NCBI GenBank assembly: GCA_002189035.1
Contig: NEEC01000015.1
Location: 620,001 to 684,000, forward strand
From: Utricularia gibba
Lineage: Eukaryota; Streptophyta; Magnoliopsida; Lamiales; Lentibulariaceae
Length of the DNA stretch: 64,000 nt
Reading direction: 5' to 3'
Shown: piece after piece, positions 34,320-45,374 of the stretch
How the letters are laid out: each line of letters begins with the position of its first letter
How positions within the stretch are numbered: the stretch's first letter is position 1
The notes under the pieces: generated by a model
What the model saw: the letters and a program-made list of their open reading frames with translations, nothing else
What the model was told of the DNA's origin: nothing
Database searches by the model: none
Program-made: the position numbers and the translations under genes

Positions 34320-37263
34320 TTACACAATGCCCCTAACCTCGCCATCAATTGAATGGAAAATCGGATGCAGGTATGCCTCAGCGAGCAAGGATCTCAAGTT
34401 GGGATCCAATTCAGCAGCGCCAAGATCCTGTGTGTCCTTGGTCATGGCTTCCTGATCAGGGAGTGATTTCCATGAGTAACATCAAAGTAGCAGATAATAT
34501 ACCATTTTACGTTTTTGTGTGCTTACCTCGAGTGGGTACTTCCTAAATGCAGGCTCAAAGCGACTCTTGCAGTACTTATGGAAGGTCAAGGTGAGGATGG
34601 GTAGAATTATAAGGAGGGGAGTGGAATTTGCAGCTTTTTTAGTGCTGAGAAGTCCCAACAGCAGCAGTTGAGATATGAGTAAGCTTGCTATAATACGACC
34701 ATGGACGTGTGGCCAAAATGCAGCTGCACTCTCATACTCTTGGTTATACACATTAACCACCTGCAGGCAAGCAAAAACAGAAGGATTGATGACTCCAAGT
34801 AACAAACAAGAACATTGGCTCGAAGTTCATTTGATTTCCTGACCTGATGATGGTACACAAAGTAGGCGAAGGCGAAGAAGATGAGTATGAAAGGAAGAAG
34901 AATAGGAGTGATCACCATGTAGACTAGCCCCAGCAGGAAATACAACTGAAGACTTGGCAATGTTTCAGGTAAATCAACACTTTTAGGATCCATTGCCTTT
35001 TCCAAGTCCCTCTCAGTCTTCACAAGGAACATGTTCTTTAGGTGGAAAATCACCAGTGCCTTGATTCGTAGTATTTCACTAGCAATTCTAGCCCAGCCAT
35101 CCAACATTATGTATGTAATGAAGAAGGTGGCTTTCATCGGAATCGAAACTCCGATGGTTCTTGGGATTCTAAAGGAAAAGATTCTAGAGATTACTACACA
35201 AAAACAAGAATAACCAACATAGATCATCTGCAAGGAACCATGATACTTACTGGGCAGCAGATTCGTGAAGGAAAGCATCAAGCTGCTGGAAAGCTGTACC
35301 AGTAATTATGCTACCTAAGAACACATTGACTAACATGAAATAGTAGTACTTTGCAGCACTCCTTCTTTCCAGCACTGATTTAATTTCATAGCCTTCGATT
35401 TTCGACATCATCATCAAAATTTTTGGAAGAACGAGCAAAAATATCTTAAGAGCTAGACCTGGAAGAAAACCCTGTAAAAAGGATTTTATAACCCTCCTGC
35501 ATCACAAAAGATACTGTATAAAAACATCAATATTTCAAATAAATGCTATGGGAGCCATAGAAAGGAAAGCAAGTTTCATTTACCTTTCAACAACTGGCCT
35601 GAGGAAAGGAGCAACCCTATCTAAACCCTCCAGGTTTGCCAATGATTGCACAAAAGCTATAGGTATCATGTAAAAGAACACCAACGCAAACATAAGTACA
35701 GATATCACAAGTTTGCGAATGGTAATTGAAAAGAAGGGTATTCCCAGATTCTTCCAATACACATCACGAGGTTCTGGAGCCCAATTTGTCAACCATACTG
35801 TAGGATTTTTACTCTGCTGAGTCTGTGCACAAACAGCTGCACCCCATCTTGAGTTGAATGACACAAATGCAGCAGGAGACACTGATTTTGGGTCTTTCAT
35901 AACTTTTTCCCGCTCGAGAGCAATCTTTTCTTAACACAAAGATCCATTTATAGAACTTATAAAAGACAGAAACTGGCAAAACAGGACAGGTTAAATGCCA
36001 GTTTTCTTTACCTTTTTGTTGAGATCATTGATTTGTTCTCTGTAGAAGTCAATTGTATCAACCCTTTTACCCCATAGCCCAAGAAATCCTCGCTGCATGG
36101 CATGAAACCAACATAGAAGTTCAGTCCTTGTTGATAGGATACAGTTTTGAAATTAGTGCTTACCCTCCGAGTAGGCCTCTTCCCTGGGTTTTTTTCAAAC
36201 TTGAGTTGGTTGTAGTCCAGCCAATTCTGAAGCTTATTCCTCTTCTTGACAAGTTTGGCAAACTTTTTAGCATAATATACAGCCTGAATAATGAAACCAG
36301 TGATCTTAGATAACAGTAATCAAGAGGAGCATTTGATTGAAGGTTGAGGTTTTATGTGACCTGATGGCAAAAGTAATGCTCAGGATGGTTTCTCCGAAAG
36401 AACCTCTCCACAGTATCCGATATCGAGGATCCAGAAACGTGTGGCACACCCGTAACAAGAACCTGAATTGATCTCGGATTATTTTGTGCGAACCCGGGCG
36501 AAAACAATTTGGAAATGTTACCGTGAATTGTTCAGGCCGCCTTGGTTGTGTAGCTAAAAAGTTGAACCTCATGGCTGCAACTCTTCTATATTCCACAAAA
36601 AGCATGAAACAAGCCCAAAACGTGAATGCGTACTCCAATGCTATGTGGATAAAGAACCTGAGTTTAATAACAATATACCAACAGATGAACCTTTCATGTG
36701 TATCATCCAAAACTAAGGCTAAAGGAAGCACACATCTGCGCATACTTATAAGAGTTGGCATGAACATTTGATATCGAGAGCTTGTCAATATTGCTGACAA
36801 CCAAGTCTCTTTGTAGGAAAAACAATGCACTACCAGATGCGTTCACAGGAATCAGAATCACCAGAGCAACAACTGCTATTGGTGCAAATATCTTCAACCT
36901 GCAACACAAATTTTACAATTTCACAACTTCCAAACGTAAATTCCTTAGAGTTCAAAGCACTGACCCCAGAGTGTAAATCCTCAAAAATACAGCAGAATCA
37001 AGGCCAGCGTGGGTAATAATTTCTGCTTCAGACATCTTAAGGGCCTGCGGCATCCAATTGAGGAAACTGAAGTATGTCTTCAAGTCAAGATTAAAAGCTC
37101 TATTCCTGGGATCATTGCTCCTCTTCCCCAGTACATACCATTTAGTAAAATAAACTCTATCATTTATGGGCTGAATACGTAACAACGCGAAAGCAAGCAA
37201 GAAAGCAAACGCGCCGAGTATGTTAATAAGAGCTGATACTCCGATATCTGCAAGAGTAGCCAT
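34320..37263 (-). CDS. OSCA1-like: OSCA/CSC1-like hyperosmolality-gated cation channel
   Basis: About eleven exons, all joining in frame. OSCA (DUF221, TMEM63-related) proteins are plasma-membrane mechanosensitive, calcium-permeable channels opened by osmotic or membrane stress. From the ATG at 37263: MATLADIGVSALINILGAFA, then NDRVYFTKWYVLGKR, WMPQALKMSEAEIITHAGLD, the cytosolic segments VRNVP-like VLVTGVPHVSGSSISDTVER and NWLDYNQLKFEKNP, FLGLWGKRVDTIDFY, the block AAFVSFNSRWGAAVCAQTQQ with WLTNWAPEPRDVYW, the pore region (FFYMIPIAFVQSLANLEGL, LVNVFLGSIITGTAFQQLDA, IPMKATFFITYIMLDGWA), YFLLGLVYMVITPILLPFI and VVNVYNQEYESAAAFWPHVH. The short C-terminus ends AYLHPIFHSIDGEVRGIV. Closest by eye to the OSCA1 clade. 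It is head-to-head with RH5, and a 65-codon leader ORF precedes it. Confidence 0.92.
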
Positions 37264-37997
37264 CTACCGCTCTGAAGCAGAGGTGGGGCGCGGTGAAAAT
37301 GGAAAACGGAGAGACCCAGAACAGGGAAGCCAAGAATATTTGAATCGAAGGCCTTGAAAATGAAGTTTCAGATGCTTTGCGTCAGCTACAAACAAACTTC
37401 CTTGAGGAATGTGAAATTTCTTGCGTTGGTGTAACCTGTAAAGCAGATGCAGCTGCAGAGTTTTGGGTGTCATCCAGAATCACGGGTTGCTTTTCGATTG
37501 AGTCGTCGTGCTCCGCCATGAACTGAATCGCCAAACCCAAGCTTCCCGCCACCGCCTCCATCGAACGTTTTATTAGCATTAATTACAATTAGTCAAAGTA
37601 AACAAGTGTTTTACAGCTTGTACATCGCTGTAACTAATGCCGTTGTAGCCTATTTAACAATTAACACTAATTTTAATTCTAGTTTTAGTAAAACACGAAC
37701 CCCGTTGGAAGACTTGATTACGTCACGTTCGGCCCACATTTGAACTTCGGACCTGACCCGGCCCTAAATAGAAATTTGAACGTGATTTATTTAGAATAGT
37801 CGGCCCTGGCCCACATTTTAACCATAATTTTTCTTTTTTTCTTTTTTGTTCTTCTTTTTTTTAAAAAAAAATTTTTAGAGCGTGTTTCCAGTTTCTACGT
37901 TGCCCTTCTCGCGCCGCCCTCCGACCCTTTCGAGTTCAGGCGCTTCTTCTTGCAGGGTTTTGGGGGTTTTTGGTGGAAGAGGCCAGAAGACTAAACC
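37264..37997. promoter_or_regulatory. Divergent promoter region, OSCA and RH5
   Basis: Head-to-head start codons lie 734 bases apart. The OSCA side (to about 37,580) looks transcribed and holds the leader ORF. The centre carries site II-type motifs (TCGGCCCACATTT at 37729 and TGGCCCACATTTT near 37807) and an ACGT core (TACGTCACG near 37719). Both motif copies sit between the two genes and could serve either; function is inferred from motif and position. Confidence 0.5.
37382..37579 (-). other. 65-codon leader ORF upstream of the OSCA gene
   Basis: On the OSCA coding strand a frame opens with ATG at 37579 (MLIKRSMEAVAGSLGLAIQF), continues through AEHDDSIEKQPVILDDTQN and stops at 37382, 118 bases before the OSCA ATG. 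Its composition is protein-like rather than leader-like and it has an internal donor-like site (TTTACAG/GTTACACC). It could be an upstream ORF controlling OSCA translation, the first exon of an alternative transcript, or chance. I recognise no family. Confidence 0.4.
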
Positions 37998-40900
37998 ATG
38001 GTCTATGAAGACGCCAAGATTCTGAAGAAACACAAGAACAAGAACAAGCACAAGGGAAAACCACAAGGGGCTGATGCTGAATTCGTTGCAGAAACCGACG
38101 AATATGTAACTCTGAGCAAGAATGGCGAACAAAATGAAGAGAAGGGAACCGTTGATTCGTCTGTTGTTGCTCCCAAGAGAAAAAAGGAAAAACGCGTGGA
38201 AGCTGGAGTACCGGAAATTTTGAAGAAGAAAAGAAAGAAAGACAAACTAAATGACAAGCCCGAGGCCGAGAGCAATGGATTTCATGATAAGCCAGTAGAT
38301 GTTATTGAGAGCAAGGAGATTAGGGAAGACGGGGTTACGATATCTGGCAAGAACGTGAACGACTTGGAATATAGGGCGCTGAACTCGTTTTCAGAGTCCG
38401 GGCTTTCGGGCGAGGTCTTACATTGCTGTAAGAATTTTGAAAAACCGTCACCTATTCAATCTCATGCCTGGCCTTTTCTCCTTAGAGGGCGTGATTTTAT
38501 TGGAATTGCGAAGACGGGTTCTGGTGAGTTTTTTATATTAGATTGCGTTGGTTGAAGTTAGTTTTAAGGTTTATCGGTATAATTCTGGTTTTCCCAGGTA
38601 AAACTATTGCCTTTGGGGTTCCTGCTATCATGCATGTCTTAAATAAGCGAAAGGGTGGATCTTTCAAGAAGAAGAATCCACTATGTCTAGTATTATCGCC
38701 TACAAGGGAGCTAGCTCAGCAAGTACGTTTCACATTGTAAAATATGGGTTTTCCAGCTTGTGCTGCTTTAACTAATTTTACTGCTCAGTCATGTTTACAG
38801 CTTTAAATTGGTACGTTTAATTGTGTAGATTTCAGATGTTATTTGTGATGCTGGGGAACCTTGTGGCCTCAAGTCGCTTTGTGTTTATGGAGGAACTTCT
38901 AAGGGGCCTCAGCTATCTTCGCTCAAGTCTGGTGTGGTATGCCATGAGTGTGAACTCAAACGCTAGTGTCGATATTTGAATAACTTTTGGTCATATGCAT
39001 TGATGCTGATTTTTATAGGATATTGTTATTGGGACCCCTGGTCGTTTGAGGGATTTGATCGAAATGGGAGCGTGCTGTCTCAATGAGGTTTCATTTGTGG
39101 TAAGTGCAAAATTGAAAGTGTGATATTTTCAATGATTTTTGTACCGGTGTTGGTATTTCACATGCTTTTGGGGGTTCTTAGTCCTCTGTCTGGAGAAATA
39201 TTCATGATAAATAAATTATTCTTCCTGTATTAACTTTTTGTAGCCATTGTTTGATTGATTGACGGAAGTAATGAGTTCATGTTTTGATTCATCTGAGTTC
39301 CTGTACAAGTTTCAGATTATACTCTAAAGACATTTTGGCTGATTTTTTTGGCTACTTATTGCATTCAAACTCAATGTTTGCTGTTATATTGATGAAACTG
39401 ATCTCAATGAATTCACTCTCTGTGTATACTGCTTCAGGTACTGGATGAAGCGGATCGGATGCTTGACATGGGATTTGAACCAGAGGTTCGATCAATTCTT
39501 AGCCAGACACACACTGGTATGATTTATATTTAGTTTTGAAATACAATTGGTATGATTTATATTTAGTCTTTATCATACCTTTTTTTTTTGTAAGCAACAA
39601 AGTGCTATACCTTCTCTTCGCCAATCTAATGTTTTTGTTGTTGTAAGTATTCTGTTTTGTTTTCTAATTTGGATTATCCAGATCGACAGATGGTGATGTT
39701 TAGTGCAACATGGCCACCAGCTGTACATCAGTTAGCCCAAGAATTTATGGATCCGTTCCCAGTAAAGGCATGATTACCTGCCGAATTATTGATTGTGTTT
39801 GCCACTTTATGCAGCTGTCCTAAAAAATCATGTCGATCGTTTCTGTTCCAGGTTGTTATTGGCTCAGAAGATTTATCTGCCAACCATGATGTCATGCAAA
39901 TAGTGGAGGTATGCTAGCATTAAAGTTCTACAACATGGTTGATTTCATTGTATTTAAGACGATGGGTATATGTCCTTTCTGATATGGCTTCTCACATAGG
40001 TTTTGGATGAATATGCACGTAATGAGAGACTGCAGGCTTTGCTCGAGAAGTACCATAAGTCTAGAAAGTAAGTGATACTTTGTGTATGATGGTTTATCCC
40101 GGAGCTCTTTTCTTTGGTTTTTTTTTCATTGGAGTTTGCACGTTTTCTCAGTTGTTTTGATCTTTGTAGAGTCCCTGGAGAATCAGGAATACTTTGTCTT
40201 TTTGCAGAAATAGGGTCTTAGTATTTGTGTTATACAAGAAAGAAGCATCTAGAGTGGAGAATATGCTTCAAAATAGGTAATTTGCTCTGGCATTGCCGCT
40301 TCTTTAGTACATGAAGAATCATCTATTGTTTGTTAGTATGGCTCTGGTGGCTGATATTTTTCTGTGATATGTCATGAAAATTCTTAACAAAAGAGGATGG
40401 AAGGCTGTCTCTATTAGTGGGGACAAAGCGCAGACTGCAAGAAACCAGGCGTTGGCCCTTTTCAGAGACGGGACATGTCCTCTTTTGGTAGGCCCTCTTG
40501 ATGAAAAAAACTGTCTTTGCATTTTCTTTCTGATGAGGAATTCGTGGTATGCTATTTTTTTGTGTCTAATCCCACTGTTCTAGATTAAACCTATTCACAA
40601 ACTCCAGAAAATTTCACCTTTCTTTCGTGCCGCCTTCAAGCTTAGACAATCTGTATGCCCTTGTGCAGATAGCAACCGATGTTGCTGCACGAGGTCTGGA
40701 TATCCCTGATGTCGAGGTTGTAATAAACTACAGTTTCCCCCTCACAACAGAGGACTATGTGCACCGCATCGGTCGAACAGGCCGAGCAGGAAAAAAGGGA
40801 GTTGCCCACACCTTCTTCACAAAGGAGAACAAGGTAACATGCACCTATTACTTCTCATCACCTCTGCATCATCCGTCTCTTGACAACATTGTTGTACAGG

Positions 40901-41224
40901 GACTTGCTGGGGAGTTAGTAAATGTTCTCCGGGAGGCCAATCAGATCGTACCCGAGTCCCTACTCAAATTTGGGACTCACGTCAAGAAAAAGGTGCGTTG
41001 TTAAGCCCTCAACTAAGGAACATTCGGCTGTCGGCATGCATGTGAATCAAGTGTTGTTGAAACGCTATATTTTGGCCGGGGTGCAAGTTCTCCCACAGAT
41101 CTTCTAACGATTTATCCTGTGGGTGCAGGAGTCCAAGTTATACGGCGCCCACTTCAAGGAGATCGACGCCAACGCCCCAAAAGCAACAAAAATAAAGTTC
41201 AACGACTCCGAGGACGAAGCTTAG
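37998..41224 (+). CDS. RH5: DEAD-box ATP-dependent RNA helicase 5
   Basis: About eleven exons, all in frame. RNA helicase resembling yeast Dbp3, a nucleolar protein in large-subunit rRNA processing. It starts at 37998 with a lysine-rich N-terminus ([27 protein letters not shown]) typical of nucleolar targeting. Motifs in order: Q motif FEKPSPIQ, motif I AKTGSGKT (split by intron 1), Ia PTRELAQQ, Ib [80 protein letters not shown]. The C-terminus ends [11 protein letters not shown]. All catalytic residues of a DEAD helicase are present. The nucleolar role is inferred from Dbp3 and from the basic N-terminus. Confidence 0.93.
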
Positions 41225-41724
41225 CGTGATGGCGGCAATGACGCAGAGGGGCAATTCCGTCAATTTTGAATTTTGTTTAATTCATTTGAAGATGCCATCA
41301 TTCAAATTCAGGGGTTGTATTGTCTCAATACCATGTTTTATTAGAGTTTAAAAACACACGTCTTTACTGCCGCCGGGTCTCCCATTTTCCGATGCAGTCG
41401 GAATTGAACTCATCGGAATGATTCCGATGGAAGCTTCCATTTTTCGAGATCTATGAGATTGTTTTGAGAATGAACCCAATACGGGAAAACAGCACTGAGA
41501 ATGTTGGGGTGTGTTGTGCACGTTGACTGTTGTGCAAATCCCGAGGCTGCTTCCGTGAACGATGACCGCCACCGCCCCTTCCCCTTGCCTTGCGCATGCC
41601 TAAATCTGGATCAACCGCATGCGCCTGCCTTCTCTCGTCTTTATAACCTCATCAGGGTCTCCTCTCCCGCCCAACTCCAAGCGCCGTCCGTCTAAGTCTA
41701 ACCGGAACGGCATACGCAGTCGCC
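41225..41724. other. Spacer between RH5 and the small two-exon gene
   Basis: About 500 bases with the RH5 3' end and the promoter and leader of the following small gene. A pyrimidine-rich stretch around 41,570-41,680 is leader-like. Nothing else is supported. Confidence 0.4.
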
Positions 41725-42078
41725 ATGGTTCGACTTTTGGAAAGACGAAGCGTCGGTCGGAATGCTCAGGTGGATTCACTCTCTTCTAACCGAGTGCTGG
41801 GTTAATATAACAATATGATGGATCGGTGTGCTTTCGTGTGTTCTTCTTAGGAGGAGATGGAGGAGTTTAGGGGAGTTGAGGAGCATCCCATGGAGCCAGC
41901 TGATCACCTGGGCCAACCGATAAGCTGCCCACTGCCTCCTCAGCCTTCTGCACTTCTGAGCGTAGCCATCCCGGAAACACACCCGAAACACGCCCAAGGA
42001 AGGACTCTTCTCATCCTTGCAAGATGGCGAGCCCTCAAACGAGTTCAGTTCTCTCAGAAGTCTCGTTCTGTGGTGTAG
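41725..42078 (+). CDS. Small unrecognised protein, two exons, 90 residues
   Basis: Exon 1 (41725-41769) begins in a favourable context (GCCATGG) and encodes MVRLLERRSVGRNAQ. A GT-AG intron follows and exon 2 (41851-42078) continues in frame: EEMEEFRGVEEHPMEPADHL, then GQPISCPLPPQPSALLSV, then a basic tail with LILARWRALKRVQFSQKSRS, ending at TAG. No signal peptide or membrane helix is seen. I do not recognise the family. An acidic first half with a proline-rich centre and basic end could be a small nuclear or cytosolic regulator, but no function can be claimed. Support is limited to the clean splice, the start context and the position between two genes on the same strand. Confidence 0.5.
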
Positions 42079-42679
42079 ATGATGTAGTAGAATGAAGGAT
42101 TAAATTGTGCGTTTTTTATTTATTTATACGGAATAAAATAAAATTTTAAATTACAAAACTGTTTTATAGAGTTTGATAAATTAAATTAGTGTGACATTTA
42201 GTATGAACGTATAAATATATATATTTTGGAATAAAAAATTCGATAATTTTTAAAATTCATTTCGAAATTTGAACTTTTAATTTCTCTATAAAAGATATAT
42301 TCATAAAAATTAAATAAATTCACTCCAATAAACGCCCTTGTGCGCTATAGAGTACAGGCTACTGGATCTGGATAATATCGTGAAAGCAAAAGTGAAAAAG
42401 AAGAGAATCACGAGAGTTGAAGTCTGGACCGTGGAGAAAGCAAAAGTGCAAAGGAATATTCACATGAAATGGGCCGTTTTGTTGGGCCGTCGAGAGCCCA
42501 AATATGCATTTCTTTGGCAAAAAGAAAAGAATTATGTATTAGTAGATCAGTTTGAGAAGCGACATTTCCTTGAACAGCGTATATAAAACCTCTCTGCCCC
42601 TTTTCGCTTTTGCTCTGGAATTTCGCGACGCCGAGGTCCCGCGCAGGGGGTGCGTCTATCGAACCACGGAGGTGAATCC
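42079..42679 (+). promoter_or_regulatory. RPN9 promoter with clustered site II motifs
   Basis: About 600 bases. The left two thirds are A/T-rich. Three motifs sit close together 180-210 bases before the RPN9 ATG: ATGGGCCG near 42469, TTGGGCCG near 42482 and AGCCCAAAT near 42495. Such clusters are common in promoters of plant proteasome and ribosomal genes; binding by TCP factors is inferred. Confidence 0.5.
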
Positions 42680-45043
42680 ATGCGGCGCTGCAGTATTTGG
42701 AGAGCCTGCGGAATGCGCATCCGGAGCTCTCCGAGTGGTATAACACGCTTTCAGATCTGTACCAGAAGAAGCTCTGGCACCAACTGACGCTTAAACTCGA
42801 ACAATTCGTTGCCCTCGCCGTGTTTCAGGTTCGCTGGCAACCACAGTTCTTTTTGTTCTGTAGATTTTCCTCTTTCGTTGGTAGTTTGTTCATTTTTCTT
42901 ACCATGTATTGTTTGCTGATTTTTCCATTCTATTAGTTGAAATTATTTGGAGTATTCTTGGTGTTGGTTGAACCTGAACTCTGTTAGGTATTGTTTTTCT
43001 TTTTAATTGTTGTGATTAGCTAGGAATCCTTGTTTACTAGCGGTAATTAGTGGATCTTCTTTGCTGTTTCATTTAAGTGTGACTCGAACTTTTGAAGAAC
43101 GTTCACATTTTTCCATGATTATGCTGGAGACCTTTTGTAGTGTTTCTTCATTATGTGCCATCCTAAAGTCCCTTTATTTTGTGTCCTGTGCTAATTTTTC
43201 CTAAAATGTCGTGCATGGAAACTTTCTGTTGTTGTAACCGTTATATCTCATGCTTCGTCATCATGGCTCTGTGACTTTCCTTGTTGAATCATATCTACAT
43301 TGTCCTTTTTCGTGCTTCATTCAGTATTTTCATTGTCATGCTTCAGGCTGGGGATGCGTTAATCCAGCTTTATCACAATTTCATCTCTGATTTTGAGACA
43401 AAGATCAATCTCCTCAAGCTTGCACACTTCGCTGTCATAGTTTCACAGCACTATTCGGAGAAAGAAGCAGCAATAGAATACCTAGAAGGAGTGATTCAGA
43501 AGCTTCGTCACACCAAAGAAGCACGCATAGAGGAGCCAATACTTTATGTTAAAATGCAAATTGCGTTATTCAAGCTTGAGCAGGGAGATAAAAAGGATTG
43601 CAAGAACCTCCTCGAGGAAGGAAAAAGTACACTTAATAGCATGACAGACATTGATCCTACCGTTTACGCCAGTTACTATTGGGTTTCATCACAATACCAT
43701 AAATCTCATCAAGAATTTGCAGAGTTCTACCGATGCGCTCTGCTTTATCTAGCTTACACATCAGTGGAGTCACTTTCAGACTCATTTAAGTTGGTATGAT
43801 ATCCGTAAACTTGCTTTTTATTGTGTAAAATATCATGTATTTCTTGGCAGCATCGTATGTGGTTGTGCTTCACTATCTTCATCAAACATCTCTTTTTGAG
43901 TGCTTGACTGCTAGTTTATATCAACTTTTTTATTTGACTCTCGAAATAATTCCTTCATTTCTCTTCTAGGACTTGGCATTTGATTTATCACTTTCTGCGT
44001 TGTTGGGGACAATATCTACAATTTTGGTGAACTTCTTGCTCATCCAATTGTAAGGAACTTTTTTTCTCTTATCCTCTCGAAGTTTCTTTTCACTGCCACG
44101 TTATGTTCATTGCAAATGCCACATCGCTTTTTGTTCATGTTCCAGGGTAGAGTTAATAATTATATATCTCCTAACCTGTTCACTATCGTATGAACTGTCA
44201 TGAATGAGCATCGGTTGTCATTCTAATGTGTTTAGTTATATTTCTTGCTTAGATGTCTCAGCTGAAGTTTAATTGGTCCTTTCACACTCCATGCAGATAA
44301 AAAGCCTTCGTGGAACGAAAATTGAGTGGCTTTACTATATTCTTGAAGCATTCAATTCTGGTGATTTAGCACGTTATCAGGAGCTATGTCGCGTGCATGG
44401 AGCTGCTTTAAGCACCCAACCAGCTCTAGTCCAGAATGAGAAAAGGCTTCTGGAGAAAATCAACATACTTTGTTTGATGGAGATCATATTCAGGTGATTG
44501 ATGGTAATTGCAATACTGGTTTAAAAATGAAAAAAAAGATCCTCTACCGTACTTATTAAACCCCAATATATGGAACATTTGCAGCCGACCATCAGAAGAA
44601 AGAACTATACCATTGCAAATCATTGCTGAACAAACAAGGCTTGCTGTGGAGGACGTGGAGTATCTTCTCATGAAGAGTTTGTCTGTAAGTCCATGCATCC
44701 ATCCTCTTCCTAAAGTTCGGGTTCCATTGTCTCTTTGATATGCATGCAGTTGCTCTTACAACGTTCCTCATATATCTCTTTCTATTCCATGTCCTGCCTA
44801 AGTTCTAGACCATTTATTTAAGTTTTACTTGCTTTGTGAACAAACAAACCACAGGTTCATCTCATAGAAGGGATCATCGACCAAGTGGAGGGAACTGTTT
44901 ATGTGTCATGGGTGCAGCCACGAGTTTTAGGAATCCCTCAGATCAAGTCATTGCGTGACCGTCTTGATAACTGGGTTGGGAAAGTGCACTCCGCTTTGCT
45001 ATCTGTTGAAGCCGAGACACCTGATTTGGTTGCTGCACCATAA
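42680..45043 (+). CDS. RPN9: 26S proteasome lid subunit RPN9 (frame broken twice)
   Basis: Seven or so exons. RPN9 (PSMD13) is a PCI-domain subunit of the 19S lid. Readable segments: SLRNAHPELSEWYNTLSDLY, KKLWHQLTLKLEQFVALAVF, AGDALIQLYHNFISDFETKI, YSEKEAAIEYLEGVIQKL, DIDPTVYASYYWVSSQYHK, the PCI region SLRGTKIEWLYYILEAFN, ENMEIIF-like LLEKINILCLMEIIF, SEERTIPLQIIAEQTRLAVE and the C-terminus IPQIKSLRDRLDNWVGKVHS to the TAA at 45041. Two single-base losses are needed to explain the frames. At 42682 the text reads ATGCGGCGCTGC where ATG-GCG-GCG-CTG (MAAL) is expected, leaving the start out of frame with the rest. At 44005-44008 a G4 run should be G5 so that LSALLG continues as DNIYNFGELLAHPI. 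No in-frame ATG lies upstream. With both bases restored the protein is complete. Confidence 0.92.
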
Positions 45044-45374
45044 AAATACTGAACTCCACTAAATTTTCAGGTCGTGCTTTCTCTATCCCTTATCTGATGA
45101 ACACAATTTCCTGCGCATGAAATCTAGTTTTCAACTGCGAATGCTGTATCTTGTTTCCTATATTCGGCTATAGTGCAGACCAATGTCTTTTTACACCATG
45201 CTTTTGATTCCGACATTCATTATGCTACCGATAATCTCATTGTTACTATCGAAGTATGGTTCTATTCAGTTGCTAGAGTATCCACCAGCCGGATGCATTG
45301 ATTATTTTGACTTCTGAATAACACTCTGCACAGTATCAGTAGTTCACATGTGGCAGAGCCGCTACAACATGGAT
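45044..45374. other. Tail-to-tail spacer, RPN9 and SEC14-like genes
   Basis: About 330 bases carrying the two 3' untranslated regions. No gene or repeat is visible. Confidence 0.45.
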
